A stretch of DNA of 32,436 nt from Thermoplasmata archaeon (GCA_035632695.1 DASQGG010000049.1:1-32436); one strand, 5' to 3'; shown: positions 16,964 to 25,029, counted from the first letter of the stretch. Translations and numbers: made by a program. Notes: generated by a model from the sequence alone, not told the origin.

Positions 16964-19900
16964 GTGGGATTGCAGTCACGGGCGTCAGCCGTCATGCCCT
17001 TCGTCATCGGCGCCCTACTGGCCGCCGCGCTCCTCGCGCCCGGCGGGCTGCGCCCCGCGGGTTCCGGCCCGATCGCGGGCGACGGCTCCGGGGTTGCGGG
17101 CGTGGCCCTCCCGGGCGGCGGTCCTCAACCCCTCGCCGCCAGCGTGTCCCTCGCCCTGACCACGTCGACGCCCGACGTGAACCCCAAGGATACCGCGATC
17201 TTCGCCCTGTTCTTCAACAGCACGGGGAACCAGAGCTCGCCCCACGTGTGGATCAACCTGACCGCGTTCCCCGGACTCTCGTTCCTGGGGGACACGGCGG
17301 TCGGCAACGTGACCGGCTATCCGCATTACCACTTCACCTCCGTGGGGCTCGGCCTCCACGCGTTCCAGATGTCCTTCCGCGTCGCGATCGGCACCCCGCC
17401 CGGGAGCACCCTCGCCGTCTGGGCGACCATGGTGTACGCGGACGGCACGGGGTCGCAGCACTTCGTCGGCCCCGCCTGGGCGTCCGCCCTCGTGGGGATT
17501 GCGACCAAGCAGCTCTACCTGGGTTGGTCCGTGTCGCCCCCCGGGATCCTGACCCCCGTGCCCCCCGCCGGCGGTCTCCTCCCCGCGGGGACCTTCGCCC
17601 TCGCGAAGGGCGGCCCTGCGGTGAGTTTCGACCTGAGCCCGGTCCTCGCCCGCTCCTTCCGCGTGCTGAACGCCACGGCGGTCCTCTATCTCGAGCCGCT
17701 CACGACGCCGACGAGCCTGGACGTGAACCTCACCCTGATCGACGTGGACGGGCCGACGTTGGCGAGCGTGGCCGCCGTCGAGCAGACGACGTCGATCACG
17801 GGCCCGGGATACTGGACCCTGTTCTACACGTTCCCGATGATGAACCATGTGTTCGGGGCGGGGCATCGGATCCGACTCCAAGTCACGAACACCGCGAGCA
17901 GCGGCCAGAGCGCCCTCCTCGCCACGAACGCGACCGCGGACCCATCTCGCCTCGTCCTCCAGACCACGACGTACGTGAGCGTGGACTCCCTGGTCCCGCC
18001 CGCAAGTCCCGCGACGTACCTCTCGCCGAAGTCAAGCCTCGTGATCACGGCGAACGTCTCCGACCCGTTCGGGAGCGGCGAGATCCGCGAGGCGCGGCTG
18101 AACCTCACGGGACCCGGCGGTCTCGCCGTCCGGTGGCTCAACCTGACCCCGGTGGCCGTGGATCCCTCGAGCCCCTCCGCGTGGAAGGTCTTCCAGTACT
18201 CGCGGCCGCCCGCCCTCGCGAACGGCACGGACTCCATCGAGCTCACGGCGATCGAGCGGAACGGGGTCCTCGACATCGCCGCGGGCGCCTTCACGGTCCG
18301 TGCGCCCTCCTTCGACCTCCGCAAGCTCGCGAGCGTGGCCCAGGCCAAGTCCAACGTCCGCTTCACGTACTCGATCTGGTACAACAACACGGGCACGGGT
18401 CCCGCAGGCACCGCGTGGATCAACGACACGCTCCCGAGCCAGGTCTCGTTCGTCTCCAGCAACCCGTGGCCCAATTCGATCTCCGGCAGCACGTACGCCT
18501 GGGTCGTCTCCCCGGTGTCCGTCGGCAGCCACGTGATCCAGCTCACGGTCCGCGTCCGAAACGGGGTCTCGGGCGTTGCGTACATCCGGAATTGGGCCAG
18601 TCTCAACTTCACGGACGAGGCGGGGTTCCCGTGGAGCCCCGCGATGAGCCACGCCGACGTCGTGCTCAACGGGCCCGTGATGTCCCTGGGCGTGGCGAGC
18701 ATCCCGGTGTCGATGATTCACTCCAACGAGTCCGCCGTCTTCACGATCAACATGACGAACACAGGCGACGCGGCGAACGCGATCTGGTTGAACGTCACGA
18801 TGCCTGCCGGCCTCACCTACGTCGGGGACACGTCGGGCTCCCTCGGCGCCAACCGCACCCTCGCGGGCAACCAGGTGCGTTTGGCCTTCCCGAACATGCC
18901 GTCCGGGGCCCTCACGCCGGTGAGCTGGGTCTTCACCCTCACCGCGCGGGCGGGTTCGAGCCTCGAGCGGGGGACCGTGCTCACCTCCCGCTTCCGGCTC
19001 AACGATACCAGCATCAACGATGTGTCGATGCCCGAGCAGGTCGTGCGTGCGGCGCTGACCGTCGCCTCCCCCGCGATCACGCGCGGAGCCGTTGGGTTCG
19101 GCGTCGCCTCGGCCGTGCCGGTCGTGCCCCTGCCGGTCTACGTGAACTTCACGATCGAGGGCAACGAGCCCGCAAGCCGCCTGTGGATCAACCTCACATT
19201 GGACCCCGCCCTCCGGTTCGTCGATGCCACCGTGTCCGCCGTCGCGTCGGCGAACAACGTCCAGCTTATCGTGACGAACGCCAGCGTCGGCGAGGATTCG
19301 GTCCGCCTCAACGTGTCCGCGGACCCTTCCGTGATGGATCGCCAGGTCCTCGTGATCAACGGAACGCTCACGGCCTCGGACGGCTACGGGAACGTGCTCG
19401 CAGCCGTGGCCGCCGCGCCGGGATCCGTCACGGTCGCCCTCCCCATCGTCACGTTCGGGCTCAGCCCCGTCACGTTGACCGTGGAGGCCGGGGGGACGTT
19501 CCAGTACACGATCCGGGGCGGCAACTCGGGCAGCGGGATCGCCTCCGTGGTGTGGCTGAACCTGAGCCTTCCCGCGGGGGTCGCCTACGCCTCGGACACG
19601 TTCGGGGTTCGGCCCGTGGTCCTCGGCTCGAACTACTCCTGGGTTTGGAGGAACTTCGCGCCCGGGACGTACACCTCCCTTCTCAACCTGACGGCAACGG
19701 GCGCCGCGGCGGACCGGTCGATCGTGGACCTCGTGTTCTCGGCACGGGCCCTGGATCTCGGAGGGAATCCGCAGCCCGCCTCCACGTTCAGCGGCCAAGT
19801 CGCGTTTGTCGGCCCCGCGTGGCTCCTCTCCATTTCCGCGGACCACGGCACGACGCTCGCCGGCGAGATCTGCAACTACACGCTGCGCATCCAGAACGTG

Positions 19901-20701
19901 GGATCGACGCCTGCGCACTTCCTCTGGCTCCTCCTCCCGCTGGACCCGGACGTCCAGCTCATCACGCATACCGCTCCCGTGCCCGCCACGGGGACCACGG
20001 TCCTGAACTGGACGTTCCAGGACGTGCAGCCGGGCCAGACGATCCGGTTCAACGTGCTGGTCAAGGTGAACCCGGGAGCGGCGGCGAACACGTACCTGGC
20101 GGAGAGCCTCGAGGCCCACTACACGAACAGCCTGGGCGTCGTGCTCGGGTACGTGCGGTCCGCCCCGGCCCAAGTCGAGGTCCAGGCGGACGCGACGCCC
20201 CTCGTGTACATCCTCCTCCTCGGCTCGCTCGCGGGCGCGGGGATCGTCGTGTTCGTGTACCGCCGCTACCGCGTCCAGATCGAGGACGTGTTCCTCATCT
20301 ACCGCGACGGCATCCTGATTTCCCACCTCACGAACACGGCGCCCCGCGGCAAGGACGAGGACGTCCTCAGCGGCATGCTCACCGCGGTCCAGGATTTCGT
20401 CACGGACGCCTTCACGTACGGCGAGCACCGCGAGCTCCACCAGCTCGAGTTCGGCGACTACCACATCCTGATCGAGCGCGGCAAGTCCGTGTACCTCGCG
20501 GTCGTCTACGCGGGCCGCGATTCCGGCCTGATCCGGAAGAAGGTCCGCGCGGTCCTCGACAAGATCGAGGCCTCGTACGGCGCGGTCTTCGCCCGGTGGG
20601 ACGGCGACATGCACGAGGTCGAGGGGACCCAGAGTCTCCTCCGCGAGGGCTTCCTCGACGAGGAGCACCCCTGGTCCCTCGTGAAGCCCAAGGCGCCCTA
20701 G
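16964..20701 (+). CDS. Giant single-pass surface protein with tandem Ig-like repeats and cytoplasmic domain
   Basis: A 1245-residue predicted cell-surface protein. A signal peptide lies near residues 11-27 (PFVIGALLAAALLAPGG). The outside part (about 57-1075) is built from DUF11-like beta domains. Each carries a (V/I/L)-W-(I/L)-N-x-(T/S) strand, seen with Trp at 96, 485, 608, 741, 864 and a degenerate copy at 988; the last five are 123-133 residues apart. Many N-glycosylation sequons are present. One helix (about 1081-1101, YILLLGSLAGAGIVVFV) leads to a roughly 144-residue inside domain: IEDVFLIYRDGILISHL, DEDVLSGMLTAVQDFVTDAF, LEFGDYHILIERGKSVYLAV. That domain looks like a longin/roadblock-type fold (inference). 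GTG start; ATG 16994 is an alternative. A receptor or S-layer-associated sensor is the likeliest role. Confidence 0.85.
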   Translation: MGLQSRASAVMPFVIGALLAAALLAPGGLRPAGSGPIAGDGSGVAGVALPGGGPQPLAASVSLALTTSTPDVNPKDTAIFALFFNSTGNQSSPHVWINLTAFPGLSFLGDTAVGNVTGYPHYHFTSVGLGLHAFQMSFRVAIGTPPGSTLAVWATMVYADGTGSQHFVGPAWASALVGIATKQLYLGWSVSPPGILTPVPPAGGLLPAGTFALAKGGPAVSFDLSPVLARSFRVLNATAVLYLEPLTTPTSLDVNLTLIDVDGPTLASVAAVEQTTSITGPGYWTLFYTFPMMNHVFGAGHRIRLQVTNTASSGQSALLATNATADPSRLVLQTTTYVSVDSLVPPASPATYLSPKSSLVITANVSDPFGSGEIREARLNLTGPGGLAVRWLNLTPVAVDPSSPSAWKVFQYSRPPALANGTDSIELTAIERNGVLDIAAGAFTVRAPSFDLRKLASVAQAKSNVRFTYSIWYNNTGTGPAGTAWINDTLPSQVSFVSSNPWPNSISGSTYAWVVSPVSVGSHVIQLTVRVRNGVSGVAYIRNWASLNFTDEAGFPWSPAMSHADVVLNGPVMSLGVASIPVSMIHSNESAVFTINMTNTGDAANAIWLNVTMPAGLTYVGDTSGSLGANRTLAGNQVRLAFPNMPSGALTPVSWVFTLTARAGSSLERGTVLTSRFRLNDTSINDVSMPEQVVRAALTVASPAITRGAVGFGVASAVPVVPLPVYVNFTIEGNEPASRLWINLTLDPALRFVDATVSAVASANNVQLIVTNASVGEDSVRLNVSADPSVMDRQVLVINGTLTASDGYGNVLAAVAAAPGSVTVALPIVTFGLSPVTLTVEAGGTFQYTIRGGNSGSGIASVVWLNLSLPAGVAYASDTFGVRPVVLGSNYSWVWRNFAPGTYTSLLNLTATGAAADRSIVDLVFSARALDLGGNPQPASTFSGQVAFVGPAWLLSISADHGTTLAGEICNYTLRIQNVGSTPAHFLWLLLPLDPDVQLITHTAPVPATGTTVLNWTFQDVQPGQTIRFNVLVKVNPGAAANTYLAESLEAHYTNSLGVVLGYVRSAPAQVEVQADATPLVYILLLGSLAGAGIVVFVYRRYRVQIEDVFLIYRDGILISHLTNTAPRGKDEDVLSGMLTAVQDFVTDAFTYGEHRELHQLEFGDYHILIERGKSVYLAVVYAGRDSGLIRKKVRAVLDKIEASYGAVFARWDGDMHEVEGTQSLLREGFLDEEHPWSLVKPKAP

Positions 20702-20703
20702 CC

Positions 20704-20721
20704 CCCTCGGTCATCCGAGGG
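20704..20721 (+). terminator. Perfect hairpin directly after the surface-protein gene
   Basis: CCCTCGG-TCAT-CCGAGGG, a 7-bp perfect stem with a 4-nt loop, begins 3 nt after the stop codon. A pyrimidine-rich CTCTTGCTCTCTCC follows about 15 nt later. It lies between convergent genes and could end transcripts from either side. Confidence 0.5.
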
Positions 20722-20794
20722 TCTACGGCTGGGGCTCTTGCTCTCTCCAGACAACGAACTCCGAGAGTCCCGCGGAGTCATGCGCGGTCCGGGG

Positions 20795-21466
20795 TCACTT
20801 GAGCCCGCTCACGAGGTCCCGGAGCGCCTTGTCGGGCCGTCTGGCCTTCACGACCCCGGAGGCCAGAAGGACTCCCACGGTCCCGAGCTCGAGCGCCTTG
20901 CGCACGTCCTTGCGGTCCTTGACGCCCGCACCGCAGAGGACGCTCACGCCCCGGTCCACGGCGTGGATTCGCGCGACGGCGTCGGAGACCACCTCGGGCC
21001 GGGCGGTCGTCACGCTCACGTCGCCGCCGATGAGCTCCGGAGGCTCCACGGCGATGTAGTCCGGACCCAGGCGAGCCAACGCCTCGGCCTCCTTGAGATC
21101 GTCCGCGCAGGCGATGACCTCGAGGCCGAGCCTCTCGCATCGCGGGATGAGGGCCGCGACGTTCCGGTGCGGGATCTTCCGCTCGCTGTGGTTCAGCAAC
21201 GTGCCAGCCGCCCCCGCCTCGAGGAGTGCCTCGGGGGGAAGCCAGCCCGTGTGGGCCCCCGCCTCCGCGGTGTCCGCATGCTGGCCGAAGACGGGGATGT
21301 GCACGAGGCGTGCGATGTGGGCGAGGTCGGAGAGCGGGGGCGCGATGACGATCGAGGCTCCGGTGTCCTCCGCGACCTGGGCGCACTGCTGGGCTAGATG
21401 CCAACCACGCTTCCCGAGGACCTCGGGATAGACCTTGAAGTTCACGACGATGACCGGGAGCCGCAC
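20795..21466 (-). CDS. tpiA: Triosephosphate isomerase, archaeal type
   Basis: Interconverts dihydroxyacetone phosphate and glyceraldehyde 3-phosphate in the cytoplasm. With the GTG start at 21466 the protein has 223 residues, the usual archaeal length, about 25 fewer than bacterial enzymes. Catalytic residues are all present: K11 in VVNFKVYPE, H93 in LLNHSERK, E141 in AVEPPELIGG. The phosphate-binding LLASGVVKA loop is near the end. The longer open frame upstream (to 21568) adds a Pro/Arg-rich segment unlike the family. GTG 21466 is further supported by GGATTTTTCC centred about 29 bp upstream. It is divergent from the LacD-type aldolase; the pair shares a 147-bp promoter region. Confidence 0.95.
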   Translation of the reverse strand: MRLPVIVVNFKVYPEVLGKRGWHLAQQCAQVAEDTGASIVIAPPLSDLAHIARLVHIPVFGQHADTAEAGAHTGWLPPEALLEAGAAGTLLNHSERKIPHRNVAALIPRCERLGLEVIACADDLKEAEALARLGPDYIAVEPPELIGGDVSVTTARPEVVSDAVARIHAVDRGVSVLCGAGVKDRKDVRKALELGTVGVLLASGVVKARRPDKALRDLVSGLK

Positions 21467-21492
21467 GGATCGCGGCAAGGTCGTCGTCGGGG

Positions 21493-21498
21493 AAAAAT
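21493..21498 (-). promoter_or_regulatory. TATA-like element for leaderless tpiA mRNA
   Basis: The minus strand reads GGATTTTTCCCC, 27-32 bp before the GTG of tpiA, with no ribosome binding site between them. Confidence 0.55.
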
Positions 21499-21516
21499 CC
21501 TTGGTCTCCCGCGCGA

Positions 21517-21533
21517 CCGGACGGTAGGTCCGG
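21517..21533. repeat. Inverted repeat CCGGAC-N5-GTCCGG in the tpiA-lacD divergent promoter
   Basis: A perfect 6-bp inverted repeat with 5-bp spacer (GGTAG), located about 20 bp upstream of the tpiA TATA element. It has the same half-sites and spacing as the repeat at 10326-10342, which suggests one dimeric regulator may recognise both. Confidence 0.45.
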
Positions 21534-21536
21534 GAC

Positions 21537-21562
21537 CGGCCCGTGGATGGACCCACGGGCCG
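21537..21562. promoter_or_regulatory. Perfect 10-bp palindrome between divergent tpiA and lacD, candidate operator
   Basis: CGGCCCGTGG-ATGGAC-CCACGGGCCG: ten perfectly paired bases each side of a 6-bp centre, starting 3 bp after the neighbouring inverted repeat. It lies 71 bp from the tpiA start and 50 bp from the aldolase start, a suitable place for co-regulating both. It could alternatively fold as an RNA hairpin in the aldolase leader. Confidence 0.55.
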
Positions 21563-21612
21563 AAGCAAACCTCAATACGGTGTCCACGTTTCCATCCCTC
21601 GGAGTGGTTTCC

Positions 21613-22596
21613 GTGCGAATCTCGATCGGCAAGCTCCGCGGCCTACAGCAAATCTCGGACGACGCGGGCCGTTTCACGATGATCGCGATGGACCAGCGGG
21701 GAAGCCTCCAGAAGATGCTCCATCCCGAGAACCCGAAGGCCTCGTCGTATGCGGAGATGGAGGCGGTCAAGCTCGGTGTGACGGAGGCCTTGGCCCCCCT
21801 CGCCAGCGGCTATCTCCTCGACCCGGACTTCGGCGTCGGGCCTGCGGTGAACCGGTTCGCCCTCCCGGGCCGGACGGGGCTCCTGGTGGCCCTGGAGACC
21901 TCCGGGTACGAGAAGAAGGGGAACTGGCGGCTCACGAAGCTCCTCGACGGCTGGGGCGTGGAGAAGGTGAAGCGGCTCGGCGCGAGCGCGGCCAAGCTCC
22001 TCATCTTCTTCAACCCCGATGCCCCGCGCGACGTCGTCGACCACCAGATCAAGGTCGTCCGCTCCGTGGCCGACGAATGCCGCCGGCTGGACCTCGCGTT
22101 CGTCTGCGAGCCCATGTCCTATCCCGTGGACGAGACCGAGGAGGCGTTCGCGCACCACAAGGCGGACACGGTCATCCGCACGGCGGAGGCCCTGTCGCCG
22201 CTGGGCCTCGACCTGCTCAAGGCGGAGTTCCCCGGGGACCCTAGGGTGACCCTGGACCCGGAAGAGCTGCGGAGGAACTGCGAGCGGCTCAGCCGCACGA
22301 CCAAGGTGCCCTGGGTCGTGCTGAGCGCGGGGGCGGACTTCGACGTGTTCCGCAAGCTCGTCGAGCTCGCGTGCCAGGGTGGCGCATCCGGGTTCCTCGC
22401 GGGACGGGCGATCTGGAAGGACGCGTTCCGCGAGAAGACCCTCGCGCGGCAGATGGAGTACGTGCGGACGCAGGGCGCGAAGAACTTCCAGGCCCTCGCG
22501 GATCTCGCCCACCGCTATGCGCGACCCTGGTGGGACTTCTACGGCGGAAAGGAAAAGCTCGCGGACCATTTCGAGGGATGGTACGTCGCCTACTGA
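21613..22596 (+). CDS. lacD: Class I aldolase of the LacD (tagatose-1,6-bisphosphate aldolase) family
   Basis: A 327-residue TIM-barrel aldolase. Seen: FTMIAMDQRGSLQKML near the N-terminus, GYLLDPDFGVGPAV, AAKLLIFFNPDAP, FVCEPMSYP, and the Schiff-base lysine K203 in LDLLKAEFPGD; WVVLSAGADFDVF and ASGFLAGRAIWKDAF form the phosphate-binding end. Characterised LacD enzymes cleave tagatose and fructose 1,6-bisphosphates with little stereoselectivity. Next to triosephosphate isomerase and a fructose bisphosphatase, condensation of triose phosphates to fructose 1,6-bisphosphate is the likely job (inference). GTG 21613 is chosen because GGAGTGG lies 6 nt upstream and the protein then starts at the family N-terminus. 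The following fbp frame overlaps or abuts it. Confidence 0.88.
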   Translation: MRISIGKLRGLQQISDDAGRFTMIAMDQRGSLQKMLHPENPKASSYAEMEAVKLGVTEALAPLASGYLLDPDFGVGPAVNRFALPGRTGLLVALETSGYEKKGNWRLTKLLDGWGVEKVKRLGASAAKLLIFFNPDAPRDVVDHQIKVVRSVADECRRLDLAFVCEPMSYPVDETEEAFAHHKADTVIRTAEALSPLGLDLLKAEFPGDPRVTLDPEELRRNCERLSRTTKVPWVVLSAGADFDVFRKLVELACQGGASGFLAGRAIWKDAFREKTLARQMEYVRTQGAKNFQALADLAHRYARPWWDFYGGKEKLADHFEGWYVAY

Positions 22597-23503
22597 GACG
22601 GGAGACCGGACGGGCGTCACGCTCCCGGACCATGCGGGCAAGCTGGACCGCGATCTGGGTCGCCTCTTGTCCCGGATGGCGGCGCTCACGGGCCGCATCC
22701 GGCAGGAGTTGCCGGTCCGGAGGGATCCGGTCGCCACCCGGAACGTGTACGGGGAGCAGCAACTCGATCTCGACGTTTGGATGAACGAACTGTTCGTGGA
22801 CGCTCTGCGCGATTCCGGGCTCGTGTCCCAGGTCGCCTCGGAGGAAATGGGGGAGGTGAAGAAGCTCGGCCCCGGACGCTTCTCCGTGGTCCTGGACCCC
22901 CTCGACGGTTCCTCCAACGTGAAGAGCAACAACATCTTCGGGACCATCTTCGGAATCTTCGATGGGACGGACCTCCCGGCGCAAGGCTCGGACCTCTTCG
23001 CGGCCGGCTACCTGATCTACGGTCCGGCCACGAGTCTGGTCTATGCCACCCCGACGGGAGTCCATGAGTTCGTCCAAGGAGGCGGGGGCCGACCCGAGGA
23101 ATTCTTCCTCATCGAGGAAGGTCTTCGACTTCCGCCGAAAGGCAAGCTGTACGGGATCGGCGGACACCGCGAGAAGTGGATCCCTCCCGTGAAGGCGTTC
23201 GTCGGGGAGCTGGAACGGGAGCTGATGAATCTCCGCTACGGCGGCTCGTTCGTCGGGGACTTCAACCAGATCCTCCACTATGGGGGCTTTTTCGCGTATC
23301 CGGCCCAGGTGGACAAGCCCGCGGGCAAGTACCGGCTTCACTTCGAATCGAGTCCGATCGCATTCATTGCGGAGGCCGCGGGCGGGGCCGGAACCACCGG
23401 CCCGGAGCGGATTCTGGACGTGGCCGCGACCGGGATCGACCAGACGGTCCCCACGTACGTTGGCAATCGGGACCTGGTCGATCGGTTTCGTTCGCGGCTC
23501 TGA
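22517..23503 (+). CDS. fbp: Fructose-1,6-bisphosphatase, class I
   Basis: Hydrolyses fructose 1,6-bisphosphate to fructose 6-phosphate, the committed gluconeogenic step. Motifs: NVYGEQQLDLDVWMNELF, VASEEMGE (metal-binding Glu pair), VVLDPLDGSSNVKSNN (the signature D-P-L-D-G-S-S), GTIFGIFDG, FVGDFNQILHYGGFFAYP and GKYRLHFESSPIAFIAEAAGG. The start is unclear. Family similarity begins near base 22616, yet the only ATG upstream in frame near it is at 22517, inside lacD (80-nt overlap, Arg/Ser-rich extension). TTG 22667 or ATG 22676 would clip the first helix. An uncommon start codon or coupled initiation is possible. The 3' end stops 7 bp from the convergent methyltransferase. Class I enzymes are a minority among archaea, which mostly use class IV or V. 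Confidence 0.85.
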   Translation: MRDPGGTSTAERKSSRTISRDGTSPTETGDRTGVTLPDHAGKLDRDLGRLLSRMAALTGRIRQELPVRRDPVATRNVYGEQQLDLDVWMNELFVDALRDSGLVSQVASEEMGEVKKLGPGRFSVVLDPLDGSSNVKSNNIFGTIFGIFDGTDLPAQGSDLFAAGYLIYGPATSLVYATPTGVHEFVQGGGGRPEEFFLIEEGLRLPPKGKLYGIGGHREKWIPPVKAFVGELERELMNLRYGGSFVGDFNQILHYGGFFAYPAQVDKPAGKYRLHFESSPIAFIAEAAGGAGTTGPERILDVAATGIDQTVPTYVGNRDLVDRFRSRL

Positions 23504-23510
23504 CCGCTTG

Positions 23511-24125
23511 TCACCGGCGGCGCATCGTCGCGAACCACGCTTTCGGGCTGGGCCGCAAGGTCCCCTGGAACGCCGCGTCCACGATGGACTCCACGGTGAA
23601 CCGGCTCCGGAAGGCGTCTCGCAGTTCCTGGGCGGAGATCCGGTGGGGACCGTAGGATCCGGGCTCCTTGTCGGAGAAAGTCTTCAGGAAGAGAAGACCC
23701 GCGGGCCGGAGGACGCGGTGGACCGCGGCCACGTACGTCGGCCTGGCGTCCGGGGCCAGCGTGTGGAAGACCCCCCGGTCCACGATCGCGTCCACGAGGG
23801 CGTCTTGGAGTTTCGACGCGAGGATGTTGTCGACGCGGAAATCGATCCGAACCGCCTCGCGGCTCGCAGCGTGCCTCGCCTTCGCGATGGCCGAGGGCGC
23901 GATGTCCGTGGCCACGACCTCGTACCCGCGCTTCGTGAGGGCGATTGCCTGGGTGGCCGGGCCCGTCCCGATGTCGAGGACTCGCGCCCCGGAGACGAGA
24001 TGCTCCTTCAGCGCGCGCTCAAGATCCGAATCGAGGTTGGGGGTGTACCAAGGCAGGTCGGCGACGTCCGAGCTGCGATACACGTCCTCCCACCAGTTCG
24101 TGGGCGTGCTCACGAAGGAGCGCAC
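23511..24125 (-). CDS. Class I SAM-dependent methyltransferase
   Basis: A 204-residue Rossmann-fold methyltransferase. Motif I is VLDIGTGPATQAIALTKRG, followed by the acidic motif II strand VVATDIAPSAIAKAR, then VDAIVDRGVFHTLA and the post-motif VLRPAGLLFLKTFSDKEPG. The N-terminal NWWEDVYRSSDVADLPWY resembles small-molecule methyltransferases of the thiopurine or tellurite-resistance type; substrate not assigned. The GTG at 24125 is used; GTG 24113 is an alternative lying about 27-35 bp after AAATCGAGATA. It ends 7 bp from convergent fbp and is the last gene of a minus-strand run. Confidence 0.85.
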   Translation of the reverse strand: MRSFVSTPTNWWEDVYRSSDVADLPWYTPNLDSDLERALKEHLVSGARVLDIGTGPATQAIALTKRGYEVVATDIAPSAIAKARHAASREAVRIDFRVDNILASKLQDALVDAIVDRGVFHTLAPDARPTYVAAVHRVLRPAGLLFLKTFSDKEPGSYGPHRISAQELRDAFRSRFTVESIVDAAFQGTLRPSPKAWFATMRRR

Positions 24126-24159
24126 GCGGCCGCTCCGTATCTCGATTTGCCCAGCCGCC

Positions 24160-24999
24160 TCACCCCTTCTCCGCGGAGATCATCGCGTAGCAGGCCAGCG
24201 ACTCCATGAACGGCTCGCCGCGGTACATCCGGATGGAATGGTCGGGTCGGGTGAAGCCCAGTTCCTCGGCGATCTTCACGGCCGCCTCGTGGTACCCGCC
24301 GACGCACATCCGGAACTTGCGGTCCTCCCCCGTGGTCAAGACGGATTCGAGAAGTCTGGTGGCCACCTCCGGGTCGTCGGGGTCCGCGACCCAGGGGCCC
24401 ACGGGATCGCGCCGGGACCCCCGCCGGACGACAATGTACCCGCGGACCCGCCCCTTGGATCGGACCACGAAGGCGCGATCCGGGTAGTCCGCGAGGATGG
24501 CCTTGAGGGCGGCGCTCCGGTCGAGCCCCGTCATCTCCCGGTCGAACGCGAACACGGCGGCGTATTCCTTGGGTCTCAATCTCGCCGCCCTCGGCCTTCC
24601 CGCCTTGCCGTCGGCCAGGAGTCGCCACGAGGGATACTCCTCGAGGAAGCCGAGGCGGCGGTAGAACGCCTCTGTGCCCGCCACGCTGTCGAGCTTCGTG
24701 GTCCGGATCCCACGGCGATCGACGAAGTCGAGGCAGGCGCGCATCAGCGCCTCGCCGATGCCCTGGCGGCGGAGATCCCGGAGGACGATCACGGAGTGGA
24801 TCCACGCCATCCGCCCGAACGTTAGCGCCGCGGCGGTGCCCGCAGGAATGCCGTCGGCCACGGCGAGGAAGGCGCCTTCGGGCTCGAGCCGAAGGAGCCG
24901 CACCCAGTCCGCGGGGACGCGGTCCCACTCCTCGGCGTCCGTCAGCATGATGCCGAACGGGACATCCGCCAGGGTGAAGGGACGGATCTCCACGGCCAC
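24160..24999 (-). CDS. Two-domain GNAT acetyltransferase (YitH-like)
   Basis: A 279-residue protein. The N-terminal GNAT domain (about 1-135) shows IRPFTLADVPFGIMLTDAEEW, FGRMAWIHSVIVLRDLRRQG, the acetyl-CoA loop RRQGIGEALMRACLDF and AFYRRLGFLEEYPSWRL. The C-terminal part (about 150-279), with RAFVVRSKGRVRGYIVVRRG and AAVKIAEELGFTRPDHSIRM, matches the second domain of YitH-type acetyltransferases. GTG start (GTG GCC GTG GAG), supported by GGATATAGTCC centred about 28 bp upstream. That TATA element overlaps the stop codon of the preceding gene. Substrate unknown. Confidence 0.85.
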   Translation of the reverse strand: MAVEIRPFTLADVPFGIMLTDAEEWDRVPADWVRLLRLEPEGAFLAVADGIPAGTAAALTFGRMAWIHSVIVLRDLRRQGIGEALMRACLDFVDRRGIRTTKLDSVAGTEAFYRRLGFLEEYPSWRLLADGKAGRPRAARLRPKEYAAVFAFDREMTGLDRSAALKAILADYPDRAFVVRSKGRVRGYIVVRRGSRRDPVGPWVADPDDPEVATRLLESVLTTGEDRKFRMCVGGYHEAAVKIAEELGFTRPDHSIRMYRGEPFMESLACYAMISAEKG

Positions 25000-25023
25000 G
25001 CCTTCCGGACGGACGACGCGGGA

Positions 25024-25029
25024 CTATAT
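25024..25029 (-). promoter_or_regulatory. TATA box for leaderless acetyltransferase mRNA
   Basis: The minus strand reads GGATATAGTCC, 25-30 bp before the GTG at 24999, and includes the TAG stop codon of the upstream gene. Confidence 0.6.

Noticed and set aside
18032-20668. An 878-codon open frame on the minus strand
   Set aside because: The translation is dominated by Arg, Asp, Glu, His and Val in the pattern of an antisense reading of a GC-rich gene, with no fold signature.
16933-20802. A 1289-codon open frame on the plus strand alongside the giant surface protein
   Set aside because: Its translation is Arg/Pro/Gly-rich without domains. The frame at 16964-20701 has a signal peptide, repeats, a membrane helix and sequons, so this one is a GC-driven shadow.
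21643-22947. A 434-codon minus-strand frame opposite the aldolase
   Set aside because: It covers the antisense of two recognised enzymes and has no domain of its own.
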